This document shows, in pieces, positions 32,415-41,616 of a stretch of DNA of 64,000 nucleotides (position 1 is the first letter of the stretch; each line of letters opens with the position of its first letter). Source of the DNA: Acidobacteriota bacterium (GTDB lineage: Bacteria; Acidobacteriota; Terriglobia; Terriglobales; Acidobacteriaceae). Where the stretch lies: contig JAJYBU010000010.1 of assembly GCA_021778845.1 (NCBI GenBank), forward strand, positions 1 to 64,000, in the 5' to 3' direction. A program made the translations under genes and the position numbers. The notes beneath the pieces were generated by a model that did no database searches, was not told where the DNA came from, and worked only from the letters and a program-made list of their open reading frames with translations.

Positions 32415-33911
32415 ATGAATACGAGTTTGTTTGAGCTGTTCAAGATTGGAATTGGGCCGTCGAGTTCGCACACGGTGGGACCGATGCGGGCGGCGCTGCG
32501 GTTTGTGCGGGAGATGAGCGCGCGAGGAGAGTTTGGTGCGGCGATTACGGTGGATCTGTATGGGTCGCTGGCGCTGACAGGGATTGGGCACGCGACGGAT
32601 CGAGCGGTGATGATGGGGCTGCTGGAGGAGTCTCCTGACACAGTGGACCTCAATACGATAGGGGGGCGGATTGAGCTGCTGAGGGCAACAGGGATGTTGA
32701 AGCTGCTGGGGGAACAGGCGGTGCGATTCGATCCGGCGATAGATTTACGGTTTCGACGCGATCAGATGTATCCGGATGCGGGCGTGGCGACGCATCCGAA
32801 TGGGATGCGGTTTACTTTGCTGGATGCGAGTGGGAAGGTTTTGTTGGAGCAGGTGTACTACTCGGTGGGCGGCGGATTTATTTTGTCGGCGGAAGAGTTT
32901 GCGTCTGCGGATGGTGGAGCGAAGAAGCGCGATGTGCCGTATGCGTTTTCGAGTGCGGATGAGTTGCTGTGCGTCGGCGAGAAGCATGGGATGACGATTG
33001 CCGAGATGGTGTTGGCAAATGAGGTCGCGTTGCTGGCGGACCCGACGATTGTGCGCAGGATCGACAGGATTGTGTCGCCGCTGCGGCCGGGGAACAAGAC
33101 GACGCAGAGAGAGGAGTCGCTGGTGGGGGAGGCTCGGGTGAAGGCAGCGATCTTTACGCTGTGGCAGGCGATGTCGGATTGTATTGAGCGCGGGATTGCG
33201 ACCGAGGGAACGCTGCCGGGTGGGTTGAATGTGCGGCGGCGTGCTCCGGGGCTGGCGCGGCGATTGGCGGCGATGGAGGAGGCGGGAAAGATGAGAGATC
33301 CGCTTGCGCCGCTGGACAGCGTGACGCTGGTGGCGATGGCGGTGAATGAAGAGAATGCTGCGGGCGGGAGAGTGGTGACGGCTCCGACGAATGGTGCGGC
33401 GGGAGTGATTCCGGCGATCGCGTATTACTACGTCCATCATGCTGCAAGTGAGGTGAGTGACGAGGAGAGAGAAGCCGGACTGCTGCGGTATTTTTTGACG
33501 GCGGCGGCGATTGGGATTCTGTACAAAGAGAATGCGAGCATCTCAGGCGCGGAGGTGGGATGCCAGGGTGAGGTGGGGGTGGCGTGCTCGATGGCTGCGG
33601 GTGGTTTGGTTGCGGCGCTGGGCGGCGACAATGCGGCGGTGGAATCCGCAGCGGAGATTGCGATGGAACACAATCTGGGGATGACGTGTGATCCGATTGG
33701 CGGGTTGGTGCAGATTCCTTGCATCGAGAGGAATGGGATGGGCGCGGTGAAGGCCGTGAATGCGGCGCGGCTGGCGATGAATGACCAGGGCGTGCATAAG
33801 GTGTCGCTGGACCAGGTGATTGAGACGATGTACCGGACGGGGATGGATATGCAGTCGCGTTATAAGGAGACGAGCCTGGCGGGGTTGGCGCTGAATATTA
33901 TTGAGTGCTGA
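32415..33911 (+). CDS. sdaA: L-serine ammonia-lyase, single-chain
   Basis: 498 residues. It converts L-serine to pyruvate and ammonia and uses a [4Fe-4S] cluster. It begins with the beta domain (SLFELFKIGIGPSSSHTVGP) and continues with the alpha domain, in which cluster-binding cysteines are visible in GCQGEVGVACSMAAGG and MTCDPIGGLVQIPCIERN. Start ATG 32415; a TACAAT -10 box is at 32383-32388 with a poor -35. The 3' end overlaps the convergent methyltransferase gene by 14 bp. Confidence 0.94.
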   Translation: MNTSLFELFKIGIGPSSSHTVGPMRAALRFVREMSARGEFGAAITVDLYGSLALTGIGHATDRAVMMGLLEESPDTVDLNTIGGRIELLRATGMLKLLGEQAVRFDPAIDLRFRRDQMYPDAGVATHPNGMRFTLLDASGKVLLEQVYYSVGGGFILSAEEFASADGGAKKRDVPYAFSSADELLCVGEKHGMTIAEMVLANEVALLADPTIVRRIDRIVSPLRPGNKTTQREESLVGEARVKAAIFTLWQAMSDCIERGIATEGTLPGGLNVRRRAPGLARRLAAMEEAGKMRDPLAPLDSVTLVAMAVNEENAAGGRVVTAPTNGAAGVIPAIAYYYVHHAASEVSDEEREAGLLRYFLTAAAIGILYKENASISGAEVGCQGEVGVACSMAAGGLVAALGGDNAAVESAAEIAMEHNLGMTCDPIGGLVQIPCIERNGMGAVKAVNAARLAMNDQGVHKVSLDQVIETMYRTGMDMQSRYKETSLAGLALNIIEC

Positions 33912-34662
33912 GGCGACCGACGTCGATCCAGCAGGTGGTTGGGATGGTGATTGTGCCGTCGACGGCATAGGTTTGGAAGTGATCGCGCAAGTGCTGGCTG
34001 AAGGTGGAGAAGCGCGGGTCGTGTGGTTGAGGAACGACAGACAGAGACATTGTTTGACCGAGGAAGGCTTCCCATGTCAGCTTTTGTTCGAGCGGGATCT
34101 GTTCACTGTGGCGGTTGGCGAGGAAGATGCCGTCGAGGTTGTCGTGGACGCGATAGCCAGCGCGGACGTAGGTATAGTCGGTGCTTTCGCTGGTGAGCAG
34201 AGCTTCGAAGTCTCGGTACTGCGGGCTGTCGTCTTTGGCGCGGCCAAGAGAGACGAGGACGAGCCAGCCTGCGGGTTGGAGAATGCGGCGGAACTCAGAG
34301 AGTGCGCGCGGGACATCGAACCAGTGGAACGCGCGGCCGGCCGAGACGATGGCGATGGAGTGGTCGGGGAGACCTGTGGCTTCGGCGGTGCCGTTGCGGA
34401 TTTCAAGCAGCGGCCATTGACTCAAGAGTTCTTCACAGGAAGTACGCATTTCTTTGTTGGGTTCGATTGCGATGACGGGGTTGCCGTTGGAGAGAAAGAC
34501 TTCGGAGAGCATGCCGGTTCCTGCACCGATGTCCGCGATGTTCTCATGCGGTTGCAGGTTGCACCAGCGTTTGAGACGATCGAGAACGATTGTGGTGGGA
34601 TAGCGGAGGCGGAAGCGATTGTAGGTTTCGACGCGTCCCGTAAATCGCTCGATGCTGTTCAT
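33898..34662 (-). CDS. Class I SAM-dependent methyltransferase (Methyltransf_11 type)
   Basis: 254 residues. IADIGAGTGMLSEVFL is motif I, IAIEPNKEMR holds the ribose-binding acid, and NGTAEATGLPDHSIAIVSAG with FHWFDVPRALSEFRRIL are the later motifs. Similar proteins are often small-molecule or quinone-type methyltransferases. Start ATG 34662, where FTGRVETYNRFR, a common start of this family, begins; the very long frame upstream is a shadow. Divergent from the GT87 gene (57 bp) and convergent with sdaA, overlapping its last 14 bp. Confidence 0.88.
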   Translation of the reverse strand: MNSIERFTGRVETYNRFRLRYPTTIVLDRLKRWCNLQPHENIADIGAGTGMLSEVFLSNGNPVIAIEPNKEMRTSCEELLSQWPLLEIRNGTAEATGLPDHSIAIVSAGRAFHWFDVPRALSEFRRILQPAGWLVLVSLGRAKDDSPQYRDFEALLTSESTDYTYVRAGYRVHDNLDGIFLANRHSEQIPLEQKLTWEAFLGQTMSLSVVPQPHDPRFSTFSQHLRDHFQTYAVDGTITIPTTCWIDVGRLSTQ

Positions 34663-34684
34663 GACTCCATGATAGAGAAGAAGC

Positions 34685-34713
34685 GTGAGAGTTGAACGGC
34701 TGCTTGATATAGT
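34685..34713 (+). promoter_or_regulatory. Possible leaderless promoter of the GT87 gene
   Basis: GTGAGA (34685-34690), 17-bp spacer, TATAGT (34708-34713). The predicted start of transcription coincides with the A of the ATG at 34720. Confidence 0.5.
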
Positions 34714-34719
34714 GAGCGA

Positions 34720-36015
34720 ATGACTTCCGTTGAATTGCAGAACACGGGTGAGCGAACGCATGACCGGCGTCTGCTGGAGTATGCGCTGCTTAGTTTGTTG
34801 CTGGCGAATGTAGTGCAATGGGCGGTTTGCCGGGCGCTGCACCTGGGGAATCCGGGGAGCATGATTCCGGATTTGAAGGCATTTTTTCATGTGCGGCAGT
34901 GGACGGATTCGTGGCTGCCGATGATGAAGTCGCTGGATTATTTCAAGGCGCATCCGACGCTGCCGATCTATGACGCGAAGCTGTATGACACGCTGATCTA
35001 CTCGCTGGCGAGCGAGTTGCCGCTGGTGGCGATGCGGAAGATGGGGATGAGCGATACGGCGATGCTGCGGGTGCTGGCGATTGGATCGTGGCTGGCGGTG
35101 TGGGGCGTTGCGGTGGTGTCGATTGCGATGGGTCGGTGGTTGCTGCGACGGCGTGGAGAGAGGTTGACGTGGCCGGCTGCGCTGGCGGTGGTGCTGGCGA
35201 CGCTGGGATGCTATCCGCTGATCAAGGGGTACTCGCTGGGAAATGCGCAGACGTTTCTGTCGTTTGGGTTTGCGGTGCTGCTGCTGCTGTGGACGACGGG
35301 GCGCGAGCGTTGGGCGGGTGCAGTGGCGGCATTGATGACGGCGGTGAAGCCGCAGTTTATTTTGCTGCTGGTGTGGATGCTGGTGCGGAAGCGGTGGGGC
35401 GCGGTGTGGGCCTTCGTGGCTTGCGGGGTGGTGCTGATCGCGGCGTCGGTGGCGGTGTTTGGGTGGCACAACAATCTGGATTACCTTGGCGTGCTGGCGG
35501 GGTTGAGCCACAAGGCGCAGTCGCACTATGCGAACCAGTCGATGTTTGGAACGATCAATCGCATGATCTTCAACGGCGAGAATATTGGCTACACGCCGTA
35601 TGTGTATACACCTTATATTCCGTGGGTGTATCGCGTGACGGTGGCGACGTCGCTGCTGCTGGTGGGGTTGGTGCTGGTGTATCCGTGGAGAGCGCTGCGC
35701 GGATCGACGGCGGACCTGGCGGCAATGGGGATTGTGTCGGTGGCCGCGTCGCCGATGGCGTGGGAGCATCACTACGGTATCGTGGTGGGGATCGCGTCGT
35801 GGGCGTGGTTTGCGCACGCCTGCTGGATGAAAAAGCGACCGTGGGTGCTGGGGGTTGCGGTATTTCTTTGTTTGAACTTTCTGCCAGCGTTTAATTATCT
35901 GGCCGATAAGCGCGGGTGGAATGTGCTGCAGTCGTATCTTTATTTCGGGGCGCTGTTGCTGATGGGGTGGTTGATGCACCTGGCGCGCGCAAACGACGAG
36001 GCTGCGCTGGGATGA
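34720..36015 (+). CDS. GT87-family membrane glycosyltransferase (DUF2029)
   Basis: 431 residues with about 9-10 membrane helices. The pattern is that of polyprenol-phosphate-dependent mannosyl- or arabinosyltransferases of the GT-C fold: an N-terminal helix, then an extracytoplasmic loop with DLKAFFHVRQW where catalytic acids are expected, LIKGYSLGNAQTFLSF and ALMTAVKPQFILLL, and SPMAWEHHYGIVV near the end. The enzyme probably glycosylates a lipid or polymer on the outer side of the inner membrane. No ribosome-binding site precedes the ATG, in keeping with a leaderless transcript. Confidence 0.75.
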   Translation: MTSVELQNTGERTHDRRLLEYALLSLLLANVVQWAVCRALHLGNPGSMIPDLKAFFHVRQWTDSWLPMMKSLDYFKAHPTLPIYDAKLYDTLIYSLASELPLVAMRKMGMSDTAMLRVLAIGSWLAVWGVAVVSIAMGRWLLRRRGERLTWPAALAVVLATLGCYPLIKGYSLGNAQTFLSFGFAVLLLLWTTGRERWAGAVAALMTAVKPQFILLLVWMLVRKRWGAVWAFVACGVVLIAASVAVFGWHNNLDYLGVLAGLSHKAQSHYANQSMFGTINRMIFNGENIGYTPYVYTPYIPWVYRVTVATSLLLVGLVLVYPWRALRGSTADLAAMGIVSVAASPMAWEHHYGIVVGIASWAWFAHACWMKKRPWVLGVAVFLCLNFLPAFNYLADKRGWNVLQSYLYFGALLLMGWLMHLARANDEAALG

Positions 36016-36028
36016 GTGCGCGGCAGCC

Positions 36029-37210
36029 TCAGCGTTCGAGGGCCATGGCGACGGAGTTGCCGCCGCCGAGGCAGAGGGCGGCGACGCCCTTGCGTGCGTC
36101 GCGGCGCTGCATCTCGTAGAGCAGTGTGACGAGGATGCGCGCTCCGCTGGCTCCGATGGGATGGCCGATGGCGACGGCACCGCCGTTGACGTTGACGCGG
36201 TCGAGGCTGAGGCCGAGTTCTTTGGTGACGCCCAGCGCCTGAACGCTGAAGGCTTCGTTAAGTTCGAAGAGGTCCACGTCGTCGATCGACCATCCGGCGC
36301 GCGAGAGAACTTTCTGGATTCCGGTGACGGGCGCGAGCATGACCCAGCGCGGAGCGACGCCGCTGGTGGCCTGGGCTCGGATGGTTGCGAGCGGCTTGAG
36401 ATGCAGATGGTGAGCGCGCTCGGCGGACATGAGGAGGACGGCTGCGGCAGCGTCGTTGACGCCGGGCGCGTTGCCGGCGGTGACGGTGCCGTCCTTCTTG
36501 AAGGCGGGCTTGAGGGCGGCGAGTGCTTCGAGCGAGGCATCGGCGCGGACGCTCTCGTCGTGAGTGAAGATGGTGGGCGCGGCTCCCTTTTTGGTGGCGA
36601 TGGTGAGGGGGATGATTTCGGCGTCGAAGCGGCCGGCCTGCTGCGCAGCGGCGGCCTTGCGGTGAGAGTTGAGGGCGTAGGCGTCCTGTTGCTCGCGGGT
36701 GATGGAATGTTTCTCGGCGACAAGTTCGCCGGTCATGCCCATGTGCTGGTTGTCGCAGGCGCACCAGAGGCCGTCGTGGATCATGGAGTCGACGGCCTGC
36801 GCGTCACCCATGCGAAAACCCTTGCGAGCGTTGGGCAGGAGATAGGGAGCGTTGGACATGGACTCCATGCCGCCAGCGACAGCGATCTCGGAGTCACCGG
36901 TGGCGATGGCGTGCGCGGCGAGGGCGACAGATTTGAGGCCGGAGCCGCAGACCATGTTGATGGTGAGGGCTGAGACGGTGTCGGCGAGGCCGCCGCGGAG
37001 TGCTGCCTGGCGTGCGGGATTCTGGCCGAGGCCGGCGGGGAGAACGCAGCCCATGATGCACTCGGTGACGTCGGCTGGATCAATGCCGGAGCGTTCGACG
37101 GCGGCGCGCACTGCGATGGAGCCGAGTTCGACGGCGGAGAGATGAGAGAGCGAGCCGAGGAACTTGCCAACGGGGGTTCGCGCTGCACTGACGATGACTA
37201 CTTCTCGCAT
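36029..37210 (-). CDS. Acetyl-CoA C-acyltransferase (thiolase)
   Basis: 393 residues, full length for a biosynthetic-type thiolase. [17 protein letters not shown] is the standard start; the nucleophilic Cys lies in [11 protein letters not shown], and the C-terminal His and Cys in [13 protein letters not shown] and [11 protein letters not shown]. It condenses two acetyl-CoA or cleaves 3-ketoacyl-CoA. Start ATG 37210 is preceded by AGGAGCCTTC. Single gene; the GT87 gene converges on it with 13 bp between. The direction of the reaction in vivo is not evident. Confidence 0.93.
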   Translation of the reverse strand: MREVVIVSAARTPVGKFLGSLSHLSAVELGSIAVRAAVERSGIDPADVTECIMGCVLPAGLGQNPARQAALRGGLADTVSALTINMVCGSGLKSVALAAHAIATGDSEIAVAGGMESMSNAPYLLPNARKGFRMGDAQAVDSMIHDGLWCACDNQHMGMTGELVAEKHSITREQQDAYALNSHRKAAAAQQAGRFDAEIIPLTIATKKGAAPTIFTHDESVRADASLEALAALKPAFKKDGTVTAGNAPGVNDAAAAVLLMSAERAHHLHLKPLATIRAQATSGVAPRWVMLAPVTGIQKVLSRAGWSIDDVDLFELNEAFSVQALGVTKELGLSLDRVNVNGGAVAIGHPIGASGARILVTLLYEMQRRDARKGVAALCLGGGNSVAMALER

Positions 37211-37510
37211 GAAGGCTCCTGCGTTTGCGGTGATAGATGCGTTTTGCGGTACGAAAAAGCGGTGCCGCAGGGACAACGTAGTATACGACGCACGGCCTAT
37301 GTAGAGCAGTGCGTGACGGTGAGTGGGGTCGAAGGTGAAGCAGCGATGCAAGTGTCCGCGTGGAGAGTGTTGTGTGTGCGTTGCAGAACTTTTTGAACTT
37401 TCTGAATTTCCTGGCGATGATGACGGAGCATCTCGAGATGTCGGGATGCGATGTTCGGTAAGAGATGGCGAGCGGAGATAAAATTTCGTTGCGTCGAAGT
37501 CGTTTTTTTC
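37211..37510. other. Intergenic region, nothing recognised
   Basis: Divergent gap between thiolase and rsmE. No gene or repeat is clear in this part; the features of the second half are listed separately. Confidence 0.45.
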
Positions 37511-37539
37511 TTGACTCTTCGACGCGAGAAAACTATACC
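37511..37539 (+). promoter_or_regulatory. Strong sigma70-type promoter upstream of rsmE
   Basis: TTGACT (37511-37516), 17-bp spacer, TATACC (37534-37539), preceded by a T-run. Transcription would start near 37546, 190 nt before rsmE. Confidence 0.7.
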
Positions 37540-37545
37540 TTCGTT

Positions 37546-37685
37546 AGCTGCTTCATACAGATGAAGTCGGCGTCGATGTTCAACATCGATTGGGAGCGCA
37601 GGCAAACGCAACCAAGGCAAAGCATCAAAGCAATGGCAACACACTCAGGGAACGCGATCATCGCGTTCCCTGAGGTGTTTAATCG
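37546..37685 (+). ncRNA. Possible small RNA or structured leader upstream of rsmE
   Basis: From the promoter to the end of the large inverted repeat. Two hairpins are visible: TCGATGTT/AACATCGA near 37572-37588 and the 15-bp inverted repeat at 37644-37674, followed by GTGTTTAATC. A weak terminator or a leader structure would both fit. A frame (37561-37740) crosses it and ends overlapping the rsmE ATG, but no homology was recognised. Confidence 0.35.
37644..37674. repeat. Perfect 15-bp inverted repeat
   Basis: CTCAGGGAACGCGAT, one C, then ATCGCGTTCCCTGAG. A near-symmetric operator-like or hairpin element; no U-run follows directly. Confidence 0.8.
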
Positions 37686-37736
37686 CCAGTGTTCATGCGG
37701 CTTTCGCGTGTGGTGTAGACGCAGTATGCTGTTTGC

Positions 37737-38444
37737 ATGACGAGACGACGATGGATTGCTGATACATGGACGGAGACAACCGCAGCGTTGAGGGGTGAAC
37801 AGGCGGTGCATCTTGCACGCGTGTTGCGGGCGCAGCCAGGGCAGGTGTTCGATGTGGTGGCGAATGGATTTTTGCACCGGGCGGAGATTTTTTCTGCGGA
37901 TGAACATGAGGTCGTGTTCACGCTGCATGAAGAGCTTGAGGCGGATGCTGCGTTGCCGGTGCATCTGGTGATGGCCGTGTTCAAGTTCGATCACATGGAG
38001 TGGGGAATCGAGAAGGCAACGGAGTTGGGCGCGGCGAGAATTACGCCGGTGATCGCGCGCAGGACGGAGAAACATCTTGCACAGGCGGCGGCGAAGCGAG
38101 TGGAGAGGTGGCGAAGGATTGTGCGTGAGGCGGCGCAGCAGTCGCGGCGAAGTGATGTGCCGGAGGTGAATGATCCGGTGGTGCTGAAGGCTGCGCTGGG
38201 GATGGTGAGTGCAGAGAGGAAACTGCTACTCGCGGAGACGGAGCAGGAGAACTCTCTGCGTGCAGCGCTGGAGACAGAAGTTGCGACGGTGGCCCTGGCG
38301 ATTGGTCCGGAAGGGGGATGGACCGCTGATGAGATGGTGATGTTTGCGGAGAACGGATGGAAGAATGTGACGCTGGGGCCGAGGATCCTGCGGGCTGAGA
38401 CGGCTGCGATTGCAGGGCTCGCGGTGTGTGCGGCGATGCTGTAG
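37737..38444 (+). CDS. rsmE: 16S rRNA (uracil1498-N3)-methyltransferase
   Basis: 235 residues. It methylates U1498 of 16S rRNA. The N-terminal PUA-like domain (HLARVLRAQPGQVF) is followed by a SPOUT methyltransferase with the signatures AVFKFDHMEWGIEKATELGA, RRIVREAAQQSRR, IGPEGGW and LGPRILRAETAAIAGL, forming the SAM-binding trefoil knot. Start ATG 37737. It ends in a strong terminator shared with the convergent dnaJ. Confidence 0.92.
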   Translation: MTRRRWIADTWTETTAALRGEQAVHLARVLRAQPGQVFDVVANGFLHRAEIFSADEHEVVFTLHEELEADAALPVHLVMAVFKFDHMEWGIEKATELGAARITPVIARRTEKHLAQAAAKRVERWRRIVREAAQQSRRSDVPEVNDPVVLKAALGMVSAERKLLLAETEQENSLRAALETEVATVALAIGPEGGWTADEMVMFAENGWKNVTLGPRILRAETAAIAGLAVCAAML

Positions 38445-38495
38445 AGCAGTGAGTGCGTACAGCTCAGAATCGAGATGTACGCACTCACTGCTTTT
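38445..38495. terminator. Bidirectional terminator between rsmE and dnaJ
   Basis: 16-bp stem AGCAGTGAGTGCGTAC (38445-38460) with GTACGCACTCACTGCT (38477-38492), 16-nt loop and then TTTT on plus. On minus the loop side also carries A-rich flanks. Confidence 0.85.
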
Positions 38496-38533
38496 GTGCG
38501 GCGGAAACTGTAAGAGCCTGTGGGTGGTTGCGG

Positions 38534-39667
38534 CTAGCTGAACATCTCTTTGACCTTGCTGAAGAGGCCGCGGGAGGTTGGGGTGTTCTCGATGGAGATG
38601 GATTCGGCTAGCTGCTTGAGGAGTTCCTTCTGCTGTTTGGTGAGCTTCGAGGGCGTTTGCACGCGGACTTCGACGACGAGGTCGCCCTTGCCGTGAGAGT
38701 TGAGGTGGGGAACTCCTTTGCCACGCAGCTTAATCTCGCGGCCGCTCTGCGTGCCTTCGGGAACCTTGATGGTCTCGACGCCGTCGAGGGTCTCGAGTTC
38801 GAGTTCGGTGCCGAGCGCGGCTTGCGGGAAGCTGATGGGGATGACGCAGTGGAGGTCGTCGCCGTCTCGCTCGAAGAACTTGTGCGGCTTGACGTTGAGG
38901 ACTACATAGAAGTCGCCGGCGGGGCCGCCGAAGCGGCCGGCTTCGCCTTCGCCAGAGTAGCGGATGCGGGTATCGGTCTCGACGCCGGCGGGAACCTTGA
39001 CGAGGATCTTGTGCTCGCGCGTGACGCGGGAGTCGCCCTTGCAGGTGGCGCAGGGAGTGCGGATGACGGAGCCGGTGCCGCCGCATACGGGGCAGGTGCG
39101 GGCAACGGCGAAGAAGCCCTGTTGGGAACGGATCTGGCCGCGGCCGCCGCACTGCTGACAGGTCTCGGGCTGCTTGCCGGCGGCGGAGCCGGTGCCTCGG
39201 CAATCTTCGCAGGACTCGGCGCGGCGGATGGTGATCTCGCGCTCGACGCCGAAGACGGCTTCTTCGAATTCGAGCTTCATGTCGAACTTGAGATCGCGGC
39301 CGCGCTGCTGACGGGTGGCGCGGCGATTGCCACCACCCATGTTGAACATTTCGCCGAAGAGATCTCCGAAGATGTCGTTGAGGTCGCCCTGGCCCTGGAA
39401 GGGATTGCCGCCGGGGAAGCCGCCGGAGCCGTTGACGCCAGCGTGACCGTAGCGATCGTAGGCGGCGCGCTTATCGGCGTCGGAGAGAACCTGATAGGCC
39501 TCGCTGCACTCTTTGAACCGCTCCTCGGCTTCGGGGTTGTTGGGGTTGCGGTCGGGGTGGTGCTGCATGGCGAGCTTGCGATACGCAGATTTGATCTCGC
39601 CGTCAGAGGCGGTGCGTTCGACGCCCAGGAGTTCGTAGTAGTCAGTCTTCATCGTTGCAGTTGCCAT
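38534..39667 (-). CDS. dnaJ: Chaperone DnaJ
   Basis: 377 residues, full-length type I J protein. The J domain has the HPD motif in QHHPDRNPN; a Gly/Phe-rich linker ([11 protein letters not shown]) follows; the zinc domain has four CxxCxGxG-type repeats ([34 protein letters not shown]); then the C-terminal substrate-binding domains. Start ATG 39667 behind AGGATTCAAG; ATG 39652 is an alternative. It works with DnaK and GrpE; grpE lies 128 bp upstream, but dnaK is absent from the window. Confidence 0.95.
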   Translation of the reverse strand: MATATMKTDYYELLGVERTASDGEIKSAYRKLAMQHHPDRNPNNPEAEERFKECSEAYQVLSDADKRAAYDRYGHAGVNGSGGFPGGNPFQGQGDLNDIFGDLFGEMFNMGGGNRRATRQQRGRDLKFDMKLEFEEAVFGVEREITIRRAESCEDCRGTGSAAGKQPETCQQCGGRGQIRSQQGFFAVARTCPVCGGTGSVIRTPCATCKGDSRVTREHKILVKVPAGVETDTRIRYSGEGEAGRFGGPAGDFYVVLNVKPHKFFERDGDDLHCVIPISFPQAALGTELELETLDGVETIKVPEGTQSGREIKLRGKGVPHLNSHGKGDLVVEVRVQTPSKLTKQQKELLKQLAESISIENTPTSRGLFSKVKEMFS

Positions 39668-39795
39668 TCTTGAATCCTAGTGATTGAGGGCGATGTCTGC
39701 CCGGAGTGTTTCAGGGCTTAGGCCCGTTCTTCGATCTGTTGCGTTCTACGCGCTATTGTCTGTGGCTCATCCGGCAGCACGTTGATCCGTTGGAG

Positions 39796-40428
39796 CTACT
39801 CGCTTTTCTGTGCGGAGTTGCTGGCGATGCGGACCAGCGCCGGGCGAAGGAGTTTGTCGCGGAGCTTGTAGCCGCGGCGAATCTCCTCAAGGACTTGATG
39901 GTCCGGGTGTTCCAGAGTTTCGATGCTGCCGAGGGCCTCGTGGATTCTGGGGTCGAACTGTGCGCCGATGCTCTCTACGGGCTGGACACTGAGGCCGCGG
40001 AGGGCTTCATCCATCTGCTTGACGATGAGTTGCACGCCGGAGCGGAGCTGTTCGGCGGAGGCGTCGGCTTTGAGGGCGAGGGCGAAGTTGTCCATGACGC
40101 CGAGGAAGGGCTCGACGGCGGACTGGATGGCGTAGTCGCGGATATCCTGGCGCTCCTTGGCCTCGCGCTTGCGAGTGTTGTCGAACTCGGCCTGGAGGCG
40201 GGCGAGGCGGTCCTGATATTGGGCGAGTTGGAGGGCGAGCTGATCGCGTTCGGCGCGGAGCTGCTCGAGCTCGGCGTTGATGTCTTCGGTCGCGGCGCTG
40301 GCTTCGAGGCTCGGCTGCGTAGTCTCCTGTTCGCTGTTCTGTTCGATCTGTTCGGTGGTCATGTGCTTTTCCTTTTTGCTGTGAGTGTTTCGCGGCCAGT
40401 TTGCGAAGCGGTCTTTGACGGTGGTCAT
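39796..40428 (-). CDS. grpE: Nucleotide exchange factor GrpE
   Basis: 210 residues. A long N-terminal coiled coil (INAELEQLRAERDQLALQLA) precedes the four-helix and beta domains, with EPFLGVMDNFALAL and the C-terminal signature FDPRIHEALGSIETLEHPDHQ. It exchanges ADP for ATP on DnaK. Start taken at ATG 40428 behind AGGATG; ATG 40362, behind AAAAAGGAAAAG, would shorten the tail by 22 residues and is also plausible. Gap to hrcA is 26 bp, so the two are surely co-transcribed. Confidence 0.92.
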   Translation of the reverse strand: MTTVKDRFANWPRNTHSKKEKHMTTEQIEQNSEQETTQPSLEASAATEDINAELEQLRAERDQLALQLAQYQDRLARLQAEFDNTRKREAKERQDIRDYAIQSAVEPFLGVMDNFALALKADASAEQLRSGVQLIVKQMDEALRGLSVQPVESIGAQFDPRIHEALGSIETLEHPDHQVLEEIRRGYKLRDKLLRPALVRIASNSAQKSE

Positions 40429-40454
40429 AAAGTCATCCTGTCTGGGTGCACCCT

Positions 40455-41558
40455 TTATGGGGATAGCGGGGCGATGTCGCCGGTATCTATTCGATGCAGA
40501 AGCTGGGCGACGTAGCCGACGGCGTTGATGGCGCTCTCGTAGTTCATGCGCTTGGGGCCGAGGATGGCGACGGCGCTGTCGCCGGAGATCTGCGCGGGGG
40601 CGGCGATGAGGACGAGGCCTGCCATGCCGGGATCCTGTTGCTCGAGGTCGAAGATGACGCGCACGGATTGTTCGGAAGTATCGATATAGGCGTTGAGGAG
40701 TTCGATGAGGCGCTGCTTCTCTTCGAGTGCGGAGAGCATGGCGCGGAGGCGGTCGCGATCAGCGGGAAGGCCGATGAGATTGACCACGCCGTCGATGTAG
40801 ACGGACTGCTGCTGGCCGGCGCCGGGAGGGACGGTGCGAGACCAGAGATCGTTCGCGTCAGAAGCAAGTTGGGCGTCCGCCAGCTGCTGATAAGCGCTGC
40901 GCTCGTGGTCGATGCGACGGGCGAGCTCGCTGCGGACACGGTCGATGTTCCAGCCGCGGAAGTGTTCGTTGAGGAAGTTGGCGGCGGTCTCGAGTTGAAC
41001 GGAAGAGAGATCCTGATCGAGGGTGAGGACGCGGTCGCGGACCATGCCGCTGCGGGTGACGACGACGGCGAGAACCCGGCGCAGGGTGAGGCGGCTGAAG
41101 TGGATGTGCTCGAGCAGGTCTGTGGACGCGGCTGCGCCGATGGCCAGGCCGACGCCGCTGGAGAGCGCGGCGAGGACGTGGGAAGTGCGTTCGAGAAGCG
41201 CGGAGGCTCCAGCGAGACCGGCGAAGCTGGTGTCAATTTTGGCGTGCAGGGCTTCGCGATGCATCTGAAAGTCGGCGCGCGAAGGGCCGGGGAGAGAGGT
41301 GGCGGTGCTGGTGAGCTGGCTGACGTAGAGGCGGAAGGCTTCGGCGGAGGGGATGCGGCCGGCGGAGGTGTGGGGCTGCTCGAGCAGGCCGGCGTCGGCG
41401 AGCTCGGCCATCTCGTGGCGGATGGTAGCGGAGCTCATGGCGTTGGCGAAGGCCGATTGCGCGAGGGTGCCCGAGGAGATGGGCTCGCCGGTCGAGATGT
41501 AACTCTCGATGATGGCGGTGAGGATCTCGCGCTGACGGGTTGTGATGGGTTTGGCCAT
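40455..41558 (-). CDS. hrcA: Heat-inducible transcription repressor HrcA
   Basis: 367 residues. A winged-helix N-terminus (ITTRQREILTAIIESYISTG, SSATIRHEMAELADAGLLEQPHTSAGRIPS) is followed by the GAF-like dimer domain ending YESAINAVGYVAQLL. HrcA represses chaperone genes by binding CIRCE. No canonical CIRCE (TTAGCACTC and its inverse) was seen upstream of hrcA, grpE or dnaJ. Start ATG 41558. It is the first gene of hrcA-grpE-dnaJ, and mrp is upstream on the same strand. Confidence 0.94.
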   Translation of the reverse strand: MAKPITTRQREILTAIIESYISTGEPISSGTLAQSAFANAMSSATIRHEMAELADAGLLEQPHTSAGRIPSAEAFRLYVSQLTSTATSLPGPSRADFQMHREALHAKIDTSFAGLAGASALLERTSHVLAALSSGVGLAIGAAASTDLLEHIHFSRLTLRRVLAVVVTRSGMVRDRVLTLDQDLSSVQLETAANFLNEHFRGWNIDRVRSELARRIDHERSAYQQLADAQLASDANDLWSRTVPPGAGQQQSVYIDGVVNLIGLPADRDRLRAMLSALEEKQRLIELLNAYIDTSEQSVRVIFDLEQQDPGMAGLVLIAAPAQISGDSAVAILGPKRMNYESAINAVGYVAQLLHRIDTGDIAPLSP

Positions 41559-41580
41559 GATTGAGCTTGTGTAGATTAGA

Positions 41581-41610
41581 CCGCTTGCGACACGGAAAGG
41601 TCGCAAGCGG
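41581..41610 (-). terminator. Perfect 11-bp stem between mrp and hrcA
   Basis: CCGCTTGCGAC and GTCGCAAGCGG around an 8-nt loop; on minus a TCTAATC follows. It ends 22 bp before the hrcA ATG and begins 6 bp after the mrp stop, so it may be a terminator of mrp or an operator for hrcA. Confidence 0.65.
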
Positions 41611-41616
41611 CCAGGG

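Noticed and set aside
37465-37740. 91-codon frame overlapping the rsmE ATG
   Set aside because: The ATGA overlap is suggestive, but composition is irregular, it crosses a perfect palindrome and no homology is recognised; kept only as a remark under the leader.
38445-38492. CIRCE element (GAGTGC...GCACTC)
   Set aside because: Orientation of the arms is inverted relative to CIRCE, and it is followed by a T-run: it is a terminator.
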